NCBI GenBank assembly: GCA_018812485.1
Contig: JAHJDO010000058.1
Coordinates: 1 to 36,743 of the forward strand
Direction of reading: 5' to 3'
Source of the DNA: a bacterium
GTDB taxonomy: Bacteria > JAHJDO01
DNA: 36,743 bases
Shown: positions 16,073 through 23,960 of the stretch, one piece after another
Position numbering within the stretch: position 1 is the first letter of the stretch
Layout of the letters: the number at the start of each line of letters is the position of its first letter
Made by a program: the position numbers and the translations under genes
Notes under the pieces: model-generated
What the model was told of the DNA's origin: nothing
Seen by the model: only the letters and a program-made list of their open reading frames with translations
Database searches by the model: none

Positions 16073-16177
16073 TTCCAAAAACACTTTAGTATTAAGTCAT
16101 AAGGATTAAGAATTAAGTAAAGGCATCATATACTACAAACTTAATCCTTAGAGCGAAGCGTCTTAATCCTTAATCCT
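16073..16177. repeat. repeat family C, copy 1 (dapB-folK junction)
   Basis: About 105 bp, closely similar to 19618-19723. It contains ACTTTAGTATTAAGTCATAA, AAGGATTAAGAATTAAGT and, at the other end, CTTAATCCTTAGAGCGAAGC plus GTCTTAATCCTTAATCCT. AAGGATTAAG (16101-16110) is the inverted complement of CTTAATCCTT at 16140-16149 and again at 16162-16171, so the transcript can fold. It fills the entire gap and supplies the last codons and stop of dapB. Confidence 0.9.
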
Positions 16178-16972
16178 ATTTAACACATCTTTCATATCAT
16201 AAAGTCCTGCTCTTTGGGTGCTGATAAATTTTATCGCTTTAATAACTCCTTGTGCAAATGTATCTCTCGTGGTAGCGATATGCTTTAGTTCTATTCTTTC
16301 GCCAGTTCCTCCAAATATAACTGTATGCTCTCCAACTATATCGCCTGCTCTAACAGCATGTATTCCAATCTCATTTTGCTTTTTTTCTCCAACGAATCCT
16401 CTTCTGCCATAGACAGCCACATCCTCAAGCTGTCTACCTTTCACTTTTGAAATAATTTCAGCAAGAGTTTTTGCTGTGCCGCTTGGAGCATCCTTCTTAA
16501 ATCTATGATGAGCCTCTATAATCTCCACGTCATATTCATCTCCTAATATGCTTGACGCTTGCTCAACAAGTTTACACAAAAGATTAACACCAACACTCAT
16601 ATTTGAAGAAACAAGACAGGCAACTATATGAGAGATATTTCTTATCTCAGATAACGCTTCGACTCCCAACCCGGTAGTGCCGACAATTAACGCTTTCTTA
16701 TATTTTGCACAGGCACTGGCAGAAGCAAGAACTCCGTCTGTGGATGAAAAATCAACCACAACATCTGCATCCTTTATAACGTCCTTAATACATGAACTCA
16801 CCTTTACGCCTGATTTATCAATGCCTGCTATTACGCCGACATCTTTTCCTATGTCTGAATGAGATAGAATCTCAACTGCTCCGCAAAGATGCAAATCTTT
16901 TTGAATGGAGAGGAGATTTATTATTCTCCTGCCCATTCTCCCGCATGCACCATTAACAATTACATTAATCAT
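16163..16972 (-). CDS. dapB: 4-hydroxy-tetrahydrodipicolinate reductase
   Basis: 269 residues. DapB reduces the DapA product with NAD(P)H on the lysine/meso-diaminopimelate route to peptidoglycan. The nucleotide-binding GACGRMGRR (8-16) and the catalytic EAHHRFKKDAPSGTA with its His pair and Lys are clear. The final residues N-R-I-K-D and the TAA are encoded by repeat C1, so the native C terminus may have been altered by the repeat. The start overlaps dapA as ATGA. Confidence 0.95.
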   Translation of the reverse strand: MINVIVNGACGRMGRRIINLLSIQKDLHLCGAVEILSHSDIGKDVGVIAGIDKSGVKVSSCIKDVIKDADVVVDFSSTDGVLASASACAKYKKALIVGTTGLGVEALSEIRNISHIVACLVSSNMSVGVNLLCKLVEQASSILGDEYDVEIIEAHHRFKKDAPSGTAKTLAEIISKVKGRQLEDVAVYGRRGFVGEKKQNEIGIHAVRAGDIVGEHTVIFGGTGERIELKHIATTRDTFAQGVIKAIKFISTQRAGLYDMKDVLNRIKD

Positions 16973-17838
16973 GACAAAACTCCTATGTCAGTCAATACTC
17001 CTCTCAATTTTTCCCTGTTTCCCTTCTCTATCTCGCAAAGAGGCAGTCTTAATTGAGGACTAATCTTCCCCATCATTCCAAGAGCTGTTTTTACAGGTAT
17101 TGGATTTGTTTCATAGAATAATGCCTTAAATAGAGGAAACAAGTTAAAATGAATTTTTCTGGATTCTTCTAAATTACCATTCAAAAAACTCTTTACCATC
17201 ATAGCCATGTGTTTTGGAACTACATTTGCCGCGACTGATATTACTCCTTTTGCTCCAAGCGCCATCATAGGCAAGGTTAGAGCGTCGTCTCCTGAAAGAA
17301 CAGTTATATCACACAGACCTATTATATCGCTGACCTGATCCAAGCTCCCGCTTGCTTCCTTTATACCAATAATATTATCAATCTTTGAAAGCTCAGCAAC
17401 TGTCTTGGGCAGAATACTTATGCCTGTTCTTGAAGGCACATTATACAGTATGATAGGGATATCCACTGCCTTTGCTATCTTCTCATAATGTAAGTACTGT
17501 CCTCTAGGAGTTGGTTTATTATAGTATGGAGTAATCAGTAATGCTCCATCTGCTCCAGCGCCTTTGGCGGATCTTGTAAGTGCCAGAGCTTCTTCAGTAC
17601 TATTTGAACCTGTTCCTGCAATTACAGGAACTCTCTTATTAACAATATCAATAACTAATTTTATCATGTATTCCTGCTCTTTGTGAGTAAGCGTAGCTGC
17701 CTCTCCTGTACATCCACATGGAAGGATCGCACTTGTGCCCTCTGAAATATGAAACTCGATAAGCTCTGATAATCTCTGTTCGTCAATCTTATCATCTTTA
17801 AATGGTGTAACTATTGCAACTATTGACCCTTCAAACAT
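16969..17838 (-). CDS. dapA: 4-hydroxy-tetrahydrodipicolinate synthase
   Basis: 289 residues. DapA condenses pyruvate and aspartate semialdehyde in the first committed step of lysine/DAP synthesis. The Schiff-base Lys is K160 (IIGIKEASG). Y132 (LYNVPSRTG) and Y106 (ITPYYNKPT) match the catalytic tyrosines, and R137 matches the carboxylate-binding Arg. The loop reads P-C-G-C-T-G-E: the first Thr of the usual G-T-T-G-E is Cys43. Good ribosome binding site GGAGGAGAG before the ATG. Coupled to dapB by a 4-base overlap. Confidence 0.95.
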   Translation of the reverse strand: MFEGSIVAIVTPFKDDKIDEQRLSELIEFHISEGTSAILPCGCTGEAATLTHKEQEYMIKLVIDIVNKRVPVIAGTGSNSTEEALALTRSAKGAGADGALLITPYYNKPTPRGQYLHYEKIAKAVDIPIILYNVPSRTGISILPKTVAELSKIDNIIGIKEASGSLDQVSDIIGLCDITVLSGDDALTLPMMALGAKGVISVAANVVPKHMAMMVKSFLNGNLEESRKIHFNLFPLFKALFYETNPIPVKTALGMMGKISPQLRLPLCEIEKGNREKLRGVLTDIGVLS

Positions 17839-17857
17839 GTTCTCTCCTCCACTATAA

Positions 17858-18463
17858 TTATACCTCTAACTTGAATATTATTTCTGTATATCCTATTCCA
17901 ATTCTGTCATTATGTCTAAGACGATGTCTCTTTATCTTTACAGCATTAACCCTGGTTCCTCCCTTACTAACCAAATCATAGAGAATGTACCCCTCTTTTT
18001 CAGGCCTGATTTTTGCATGCAGTCTGGATGCCCTGGGCTCTTTAATCCTAATGTCACAGGTATCGCTCCTTCCAATAAAAAATTCTTTATCAGAGTGCAA
18101 TTTATGCTCTTCTAAAAACCCATGCTGACTTCTAGCAATTAATCTGGCAGAAGGCAGGGAAAGGGCTTGTTCAACACTCCCTTCAGGAATTTTAGTGAAT
18201 AATTCGTGTTTTTGTTCATCTATCTTCAACCGTTCTTTTTTTTCTTTAACAATATCTCTTCCTGCTTTGCCAAAATGGAATATGTAAAGAACTATCCAAT
18301 AAATAAATAAAGCGCCTACTACAGGACCTATAATTAAGAAAAATAATCCTACAGGATGCTCTATTACGAATCTTTCAATTTTACTAACAGCAAAAGCATG
18401 CTGGCAAAATGCCAACACAATAAAAACCACACTTGAAATAAAAACCAATAACTTATGTTTCAT
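17858..18463 (-). CDS. membrane-anchored FHA-domain protein
   Basis: 201 residues. An N-terminal hydrophobic segment (about 4-25, possibly a cleaved signal ending A-F-A) and a second membrane helix (about 38-62) are followed by a charged region (65-90). A C-terminal FHA domain (about 122-200) reads FFIGRSDTCDIRIKEPRASR, LHAKI, LVSKGGTRVNAVKI and DRIGIG. FHA domains bind phosphothreonine; the GRS, SR-LHA and GGTRVN positions are kept. Topology suggests the FHA domain is cytoplasmic if both helices stay in the membrane. No Ser/Thr kinase is encoded in the window, so the partner is unknown. It is the first gene after a strong promoter and precedes dapA by 19 bases. Confidence 0.8.
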   Translation of the reverse strand: MKHKLLVFISSVVFIVLAFCQHAFAVSKIERFVIEHPVGLFFLIIGPVVGALFIYWIVLYIFHFGKAGRDIVKEKKERLKIDEQKHELFTKIPEGSVEQALSLPSARLIARSQHGFLEEHKLHSDKEFFIGRSDTCDIRIKEPRASRLHAKIRPEKEGYILYDLVSKGGTRVNAVKIKRHRLRHNDRIGIGYTEIIFKLEV

Positions 18464-18478
18464 ATCGCCTCTGGATAA

Positions 18479-18507
18479 ATTCTAGCATACAGCGTATAGG
18501 TGCGCAA
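18479..18507 (-). promoter_or_regulatory. sigma-70-type promoter for the FHA-dapA-dapB operon
   Basis: On the - strand, TTGCGC (-35, at 18507-18502), a 17-bp spacer and TAGAAT (-10, at 18484-18479) preceded by TGC, an extended -10. The predicted start point is only about 9 bases before the ATG, so the leader would be very short but still holds AGAGG. Confidence 0.6.
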
Positions 18508-18520
18508 TAGAAAAGGGAGA

Positions 18521-19610
18521 TTATTTTATCTTTAAAAATGCTTCTATAAATTTATCAATATGTCCATCCATAACTGCCTGGACATTTCCTGCTTCAGCGC
18601 CTGTTCTGTGATCCTTAACAAGAGTATAAGGCTGGAATACATATGAACGGATCTGAGAACCCCATTCTATCTTCTTCTTATCTTTATTGTATTCTTGCAT
18701 TTCTTCTTCCTTCTTTCGCCTGTGGTATTCAACGAGCCGCGCTTTTAGAACTTTCATTGCAGTCAACTTGTTTTTAAGCTGAGAGCGTTCATTCTGGCAT
18801 TGTGTGACTATGCCTGTTGGCAGATGTGTAATACGCACAGCAGAGTCAGTGGTATTGATATGCTGTCCTCCATGACCGCTTGCACGGTAAGTATCAATTC
18901 TTAGATCGTCTTCCTTAATATCAACATCAATTTCGTCTTCCACCTCCGCAATTACATCAACTGAACAGAATGAGGTATGTCTTCTTTTGTTCGCGTCGAA
19001 TGGAGATATTCTTACAAGCCTGTGCACACCTATTTCCGAACGCAGGTAGCCATATGCGTAATCACCCTTAATCATAATCGTCACGGTTTTTATACCAGCT
19101 TCTTCACCTGCCAGAATGTCCGCGATCTCTGTTTTAAAACCTCTTCTTTCCGCCCACTTGATATACATTTTCAGCAGCATCTCTACCCAGTCGCACGCTT
19201 CCGTCCCTCCTGCGCCTGAATGAAGAGTCATAATAGCGTTATTTCCGTCATACTTACCGCTTAAAGTCAATTTCAATTCAAAACTTTTATAATCCTTCTC
19301 CAGTTTTTCAAGTTCCTCGGTAATCTCAGAAGAGATTGTATTATCCTTCTCTGATAAGGCGAGCTCAACCAGTTCTAAAGCGTTATCTGTTTCTCTAATG
19401 AGAATATCAAGAGGCGCAGTAACACCTTTTAGGATTTTGATCTGTTTTATAATACTGGCGGCTTTTTTGTTATCTGACCAGAAGCCCGGCTTTGAAGTTT
19501 CTTTTTCTAACTGCTTTATTTCTTCCTGTTTCTTGGGGTAGTCAAAGATACACCTTTGCGTGATCCAAATTTCCCCTCAATATATCCAATCTCTGTTTTA
19601 GATGCTCCAT
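18521..19610 (-). CDS. prfB: peptide chain release factor 2 with programmed +1 frameshift
   Basis: Two frames joined: 22 codons from the ATG at 19610 to CTT at 19547-19545, then an in-frame TGA (19544-19542). Skipping one T continues at GAC (19543) for 340 more residues, 362 in total and normal for RF2. Before the shift it reads M-E-H-L-K-Q-R-L-D-I-L; after it, D-Y-P-K-K-Q-E-E. The RF2 marks are SPF in RISPFDANKRR (UGA/UAA recognition) and GGQ in SGHGGQHINTTDSAVRITH (peptide release). The ribosome binding site GGAG comes from the edge of repeat C2. It is not a broken gene. Confidence 0.95.
19541..19556 (-). promoter_or_regulatory. programmed +1 frameshift site in prfB
   Basis: The - strand reads AAGGTG TAT CTT TGA C. 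An internal Shine-Dalgarno-like AAGGTG sits 3 bases before the slippery CTT, which is followed by a TGA stop and C. This is the classical RF2 autoregulation signal: low RF2 makes termination at UGA slow, the ribosome shifts +1 and more RF2 is made. Confidence 0.95.
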
Positions 19611-19617
19611 GCTAAAC

Positions 19618-19723
19618 TCCAAAATACTTTAGTATTAAGTCATAAGGATTAAGAATTTAAGTAAAAAAACACCACACATTATAAACTTAATCCTTAGAGC
19701 GAAGCGTCTTAATCCTTAATCCT
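19618..19723. repeat. repeat family C, copy 2 (gspK-prfB junction)
   Basis: About 106 bp, near-identical to 16073-16177 at both ends, with the middle AC-rich part more different. It shares TACTTTAGTATTAAGTCATA and ACTTAATCCTTAGAGCGAAG in the same orientation. It fills the gspK-prfB gap and its edge supplies the prfB GGAG. Confidence 0.9.
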
Positions 19724-19727
19724 GCTT

Positions 19728-22700
19728 TTACCTTTCATAAATAACCGTGATCTTCCTCTCCCCAAGCACCTCGTCGTCAGTATCAAAAGTTCCGTTCCCA
19801 TTCTTATCCAGAATTGACTGACCTGTGCAGATTATTTTGAACACATTGGATTTTGTTGTAATGAGGTTGGAGATAGGTTTGAATTCATCAATGTCAATGC
19901 CAGTTACATCAAGAATTTCGCCGATATTATGAAATGGTTTAGCATAGCCAACAATAGCGTTTGCTAGGGTAGAATCTACATCTTTTAGCCCCTGAAGTAC
20001 AAGTGTGTTTGCTGTATTTATATTCAATCTTCCATAAGTCTTTGAGGCTGGTGTGAGGAGAATATAATCAAAGTATGTTGAGTCTGAACTAACATCTGGA
20101 GCCAGAAGAGCGACATTCAAAGTAGTATCTGATACAACAACCTGTCCAAACCTAGCGCCATAATCCGTGCCAGGAGTAATAATTGCAGTATCGTTGCCTA
20201 CTCTCACCCTCATTGCCCCGCCTTCCCTGCCATAAACATACATGATATAGGTATCCGCTTCAAACCTATCTATCGTTGTGTACCATGTCCATGTATCCTC
20301 TGTTGAACTTGCTGAACTGGCTGCCTTAAACCAGTACAGGTCTCCGGGATTTGTAGAACGCGCTATCTCTGAGGTTGGTATTACCTCTGGAGAAGAGCCC
20401 CAATTTGAATCTGGATGATATCCAAACTCCGCGTCAAGCCGCCTTCCCGAAATAGTAATCCTGTCCGCAATATTCTTTATTCTTGCCTCAGTATCCCCAA
20501 TATTAGTCCATGCAGTTTTGCTGTAGGATACATCCGCAATCTCTCCTATGTTTGCGAAAGGAGAGTTTTTAACTTTGATAGTATTAGATGAAGAATAATT
20601 GCTGTTTGCAGACGTTGGAGTTCCTCTGTCTGCACCTGTGTACACCAGCCATGTATCAAAAATTCCTGAATCATTCAGTACATCCGTTCCCAAATAAGTC
20701 GGGTCATTCCTTTCCATAGAATAAAAATCATTATCCTGTATTATCTGACTATCCCATAGAACCTGATCAACGATATGTCCCGCGGGATTGCCTGTGGTTG
20801 GGGCGATAGGTCCGTCATAAAGCCGCAGAGGACTATCCACTAAAACCGTATCACAAAGAATATCATCCAGAACGTCATTCGTAAAACCAAGCTGATAAAC
20901 CCTAGCTGAAGTTGCGCTGGTATATGTATTTGTAAAATAGATACCGTTATTATATACCTCAGAACCGTTATCAATAGTTGAATCATCCCTATCTATTGCA
21001 AGAACTATTGTATCTCCACCGCTACTGTCTCCCATTGCAGCAATACTTGTCCCGCTTGGAATAGTCCCAACCTGACCATTTGGAAATTCAAGATGCCAGC
21101 CGTCCATTGTAACTGCATTTTCGGAAATATTCACAAGCTCAACATATTCGCAGTCCGGGGACTGGGAGAGGTCAACGCGGTACCATGTGTCAGTTGCGTT
21201 AGCCGTCTTTATATTAAGCTTGAATATTCCACCTGTGATAACTACTGTATCTCCAGTCGTTGTATCGGGTAGAGGTTTTCCTGTATTATCAGACCAAGAG
21301 CCAATTCCATCAGGATAAACAGAGTAATCTACATTTCCTCCAGAAAGTCCGTAAATACGTACTTTATATGTTCCATTAGTAATGCCTGACCAACTCCATA
21401 TGCCAGTATCAAATGAAGCAGTTGGTTGGCTTGTCCAAGTAGAAGCAGCGTACGCCCATCCAGGACTACCCGAGCCGTCATCATTACATTCTGCAGTAGC
21501 AGGTGCATCCTCCCTGAACACAGGTCTTACCATAACCTCATTTATTCTTATGCCTTCAACGCCGTAGCGGGTAAGTACAATGCCAGTCGGGTCTTCAATA
21601 TCAATTCGTGTTGAGCCGTTATCACGGTCTCTAAAATCAATTATGTTAACTGCCATCTGCGCAAGCTCTGCTGTTGTAGCAGAAGTTCCCCAATAATCAA
21701 AGGCGTCCCTCAGAGTTGAATATAATTCCATTGCAGAGCTTACTGCGTTGATGTTTAAGCGCGCAAGTCCTGAATCCGTAAGGTTTTTGTCAGAAGAAAA
21801 GGTCGTGATGTATGAATCAAACAAAGCGTATTCATCACCATCTATCCCTGCAAGTGAAACGATCTCGGCAGGAGTCAGATAAGGCGTATCAGCGCTGAGA
21901 TTGCTGGAATCAGTGTATGGGCTGGCAATATAAAACTCTGCGGAATCATCTGTCCCCTCATCCCCTTCGTCAGCCCCATCAGTCCCAGCAGGGTCATTGT
22001 CTCCATCATTATCTATCCCGTCATTATTAAGTATGACACTATCTGCATTATCGTCATAACCCGAAATCCCGGAATGGCCATCTGTCCCATAGCGCACATT
22101 TATAATTTCTTGACCACTAACGCTGGCAACATCGCAAACAGGATCAATATTTATTTCGCCTGTCGTCCATCCTTCGTTTCCCAAAGAACCGTCCTTATAA
22201 CCAGCTGTATTTATATTTATCTTGCCTGACTCATCCAGAACCAGAACAGCGTATCTGCCAATCAGGTGACCCTGCGAATCCTTCAGATATATCCAGTGAG
22301 AATCTGAGCCGGCAGGCATTCCTCCTAAATTACTAGAAACTATGTCATCATCATTGTTTACACATGAATCTGCAGTTAATTGGTTAAACTCTGAAGCGAA
22401 ATTACTATTAATGCCAAAAAGAGGAGAATCATACCCCCAGTCATCCCCGTACCAGTCATATCCTTCATAACTGCAAAAAGCTGGCGGCTGATTAGATGGG
22501 TCGCCATCCTTTTTCAACACACCAATCGCATGCTGAATACCTGCTCTTGCAACATAATCCGCTTTTATCCCATTCATATAATTGGCTGCTGCGCGCTGGT
22601 CCATTATCATGCTGTATGAAAAAGCTGCAGCAATAGAAGCAAGAACAGCCATAATGGAGACAACTATTATGAGGGCAATACCATTTTTATTAGGGCAAAT

Positions 22701-22814
22701 CCGAAATCCTAAATCCGAAATTCTAAACCCCGTTTTTAACATTTGTATTTTTGTCATTTGATATTGTTTCGTATTTCGTGCTTCGTGCTTCGAATTTAAT
22801 GCTTTTGTAATCAT
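19728..22814 (-). CDS. gspK: very large GspK-like pseudopilin with lamin-tail-like domain
   Basis: 1028 residues; ordinary GspK has roughly 300-350. A 45-residue leader, mostly encoded by repeat A2, ends at NKNG, followed by the hydrophobic prepilin segment IALIIVVSIMAVLASIAAA. There is no Glu at +5, as usual in GspK. GspK-type segments are seen to about 420 (for example DESGKININTAGY, and MAVNIIDFRDRDNG at about 387). An Asp/Gly-rich stretch at 264-292 may bind Ca2+. About 422-735 resembles a lamin-tail domain (RINEVMV, CEYVELVNISENAVTMDGWH, VDQVLW, SMERNDPTYLG). Helix-hairpin-helix-like LNINTANTLVL and FHNIGEILDVTG lie at 930-972. The start overlaps the gspJ stop (ATGA). In T2SS, GspK caps the pseudopilus tip. 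Confidence 0.82.
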   Translation of the reverse strand: MITKALNSKHEARNTKQYQMTKIQMLKTGFRISDLGFRICPNKNGIALIIVVSIMAVLASIAAAFSYSMIMDQRAAANYMNGIKADYVARAGIQHAIGVLKKDGDPSNQPPAFCSYEGYDWYGDDWGYDSPLFGINSNFASEFNQLTADSCVNNDDDIVSSNLGGMPAGSDSHWIYLKDSQGHLIGRYAVLVLDESGKININTAGYKDGSLGNEGWTTGEINIDPVCDVASVSGQEIINVRYGTDGHSGISGYDDNADSVILNNDGIDNDGDNDPAGTDGADEGDEGTDDSAEFYIASPYTDSSNLSADTPYLTPAEIVSLAGIDGDEYALFDSYITTFSSDKNLTDSGLARLNINAVSSAMELYSTLRDAFDYWGTSATTAELAQMAVNIIDFRDRDNGSTRIDIEDPTGIVLTRYGVEGIRINEVMVRPVFREDAPATAECNDDGSGSPGWAYAASTWTSQPTASFDTGIWSWSGITNGTYKVRIYGLSGGNVDYSVYPDGIGSWSDNTGKPLPDTTTGDTVVITGGIFKLNIKTANATDTWYRVDLSQSPDCEYVELVNISENAVTMDGWHLEFPNGQVGTIPSGTSIAAMGDSSGGDTIVLAIDRDDSTIDNGSEVYNNGIYFTNTYTSATSARVYQLGFTNDVLDDILCDTVLVDSPLRLYDGPIAPTTGNPAGHIVDQVLWDSQIIQDNDFYSMERNDPTYLGTDVLNDSGIFDTWLVYTGADRGTPTSANSNYSSSNTIKVKNSPFANIGEIADVSYSKTAWTNIGDTEARIKNIADRITISGRRLDAEFGYHPDSNWGSSPEVIPTSEIARSTNPGDLYWFKAASSASSTEDTWTWYTTIDRFEADTYIMYVYGREGGAMRVRVGNDTAIITPGTDYGARFGQVVVSDTTLNVALLAPDVSSDSTYFDYILLTPASKTYGRLNINTANTLVLQGLKDVDSTLANAIVGYAKPFHNIGEILDVTGIDIDEFKPISNLITTKSNVFKIICTGQSILDKNGNGTFDTDDEVLGERKITVIYER
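22697..22800 (-). repeat. repeat family A, copy 2 (inside gspK leader)
   Basis: About 104 bp, lacking the central AT-rich part. It encodes gspK residues about 6-40 (N-S-K-H-E-A-R-N-T-K-Q-Y then K-T-G-F-R-I-S-D-L-G-F-R-I). On the - strand it begins with heptamer-like units CGAAGCA CGAAGCA CGAAATA CGAAACA. Confidence 0.9.
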
Positions 22815-23530
22815 TCTGCTCCCGGCATAAACACAGTGGTCTCAAATGTCTGAGTGTCTTCTCTCGCCTCTTCATCCCTTGTTTTGAGAACTATCTTTAT
22901 TTTCTTTGGTAAGCCGTCAGCATATCCATCAATTGGATATTGATCCTTAAGAGAATCCCAGTTTACCTGGGAATCCGCATCAACATTGTTATAGTAATAA
23001 TAAAAGCGAAGTCCTGCCACCGCAAGGCCAAGTGGATTATCATTAGTAGACCCGGAATATGTCTCATAAATAAAATCAGCAGTTACTCTACGATGCTGCA
23101 TAAGTTCCGTGTCATCCTTTACCCAGTAACCTAATTCACACAGATCAGACTTAGTAGTGTTTCCAGACTCTTCTAAATCGGACTTTGGATATAGAGGAGC
23201 GACAAAAAATAGTTCATCCTTAGTGCTTCTTGTTCCCTTTACCTTAGATTCTGATTCATCCACTCCAAGCATGTATATCTTTCTCGCCTCATTGACCATT
23301 GCACAGGAGATCTCTCTTGACATCATTTCCAGAATTGCTCTTGCATTCTGATACCGCTCCATCCTCACATTGCCCTTTGTCCATGAATCAGTGCCGCCTT
23401 TAAAAATAGTGTAAATGCCTGTTATCAATAAAGCCAGAACTGCTGTTGTAATCATGATTTCAATCAATGTAAAAGCACGGCAGTCATTGGCTGTAATTTT
23501 TAATTTTGAATTTTGAATTTTGAATTTCAT
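22811..23530 (-). CDS. gspJ: GspJ-like pseudopilin
   Basis: 239 residues from the ATG at 23530. Other in-frame ATGs lie at 23542 and 23584 inside gspI, and no strong ribosome binding site decides between them. The leader MKFKIQNSKLKITANDCRA is encoded by a family B repeat; cleavage is expected between A and F in RA-FTLIEIMITTAVLALLITG, with Glu at +5. The globular part is about 200 residues, with ARAILEMMSREISCAM and RFYYYYNNVD as seen in GspJ proteins. A minor pseudopilin of the tip complex with GspI and GspK. Coupled to gspK by ATGA and to gspI with a 1-base gap. Confidence 0.8.
   Translation of the reverse strand: MKFKIQNSKLKITANDCRAFTLIEIMITTAVLALLITGIYTIFKGGTDSWTKGNVRMERYQNARAILEMMSREISCAMVNEARKIYMLGVDESESKVKGTRSTKDELFFVAPLYPKSDLEESGNTTKSDLCELGYWVKDDTELMQHRRVTADFIYETYSGSTNDNPLGLAVAGLRFYYYYNNVDADSQVNWDSLKDQYPIDGYADGLPKKIKIVLKTRDEEAREDTQTFETTVFMPGAE
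23494..23527 (-). repeat. repeat family B, copy at gspJ start
   Basis: The - strand shows repeated AAATTCAAAATTCAAAATTC followed by AAAATTAAAAATTA. It encodes F-K-I-Q-N-S-K-L-K-I right after the start codon. Same motif as at 25153-25185 and 25568-25599. Confidence 0.8.
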
Positions 23531-23531
23531 T

Positions 23532-23960
23532 TTACTTAACATAAAGCGTTGTAAATTCCTCAATTCTGGTATCGCCTCCATCATTGGAATAAATCAATAC
23601 AGATGCCCTGTATAGATTCTCAACATTCATAAGATTATTAAGATTAGTAACTGTCCGTACCCATGAAAACGAAGGATATTCTGAAAAAATTGTGTTACTT
23701 GTTGTGCTGTCTATGGGTTTACTCTGCTCAATATCACTCATTTTCTGCTGACCGAGAAATGTCATCATTGTGTGATCACCAGCATGCTTGCTTGCCCTGA
23801 GACCTACAGGGAACATTTGAATAAGTCCAAGAAGAGCGATAGACAGAATAGCCATTGAAATAACAAGTTCAAGAAGACTGAAAGCACGAGTAGAGCAAAT
23901 CCGAAACAAATTTAAAATTCTAATTCTCAAAATTCTAAACATTATCTTCGTTTCACTCAT
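23532..23960 (-). CDS. gspI: GspI/PilV-like minor pseudopilin
   Basis: 142 residues. The start is fixed by TAATG overlap with the gspH stop. A 26-residue leader, partly from truncated repeat A3, ends at STRA, then FSLLELVISMAILSIALLGLIQMFPVG with Glu at +5. -1 is Ala instead of the usual Gly. The short globular part (QKMSDIEQSKPI and so on) and position between gspH and gspJ fit GspI; a PilV-type minor pilin is the alternative. Confidence 0.78.
   Translation of the reverse strand: MSETKIMFRILRIRILNLFRICSTRAFSLLELVISMAILSIALLGLIQMFPVGLRASKHAGDHTMMTFLGQQKMSDIEQSKPIDSTTSNTIFSEYPSFSWVRTVTNLNNLMNVENLYRASVLIYSNDGGDTRIEEFTTLYVK
23897..23943 (-). repeat. repeat family A, copy 3 (truncated, inside gspI leader)
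   Basis: Only the distal third of the element is present (TTTAGAATT, AGAATTAGAATTTTAAATTT, GTTTCGGATTTGC). It encodes F-R-I-L-R-I-R-I-L-N-L-F-R-I of the gspI leader. The CGAAGCA heptamer end is missing. Confidence 0.8.

Noticed and set aside
18521-19276. Truncated or start-less prfB pseudogene
   Set aside because: The missing N terminus lies upstream across a canonical +1 frameshift site, so the gene is complete.
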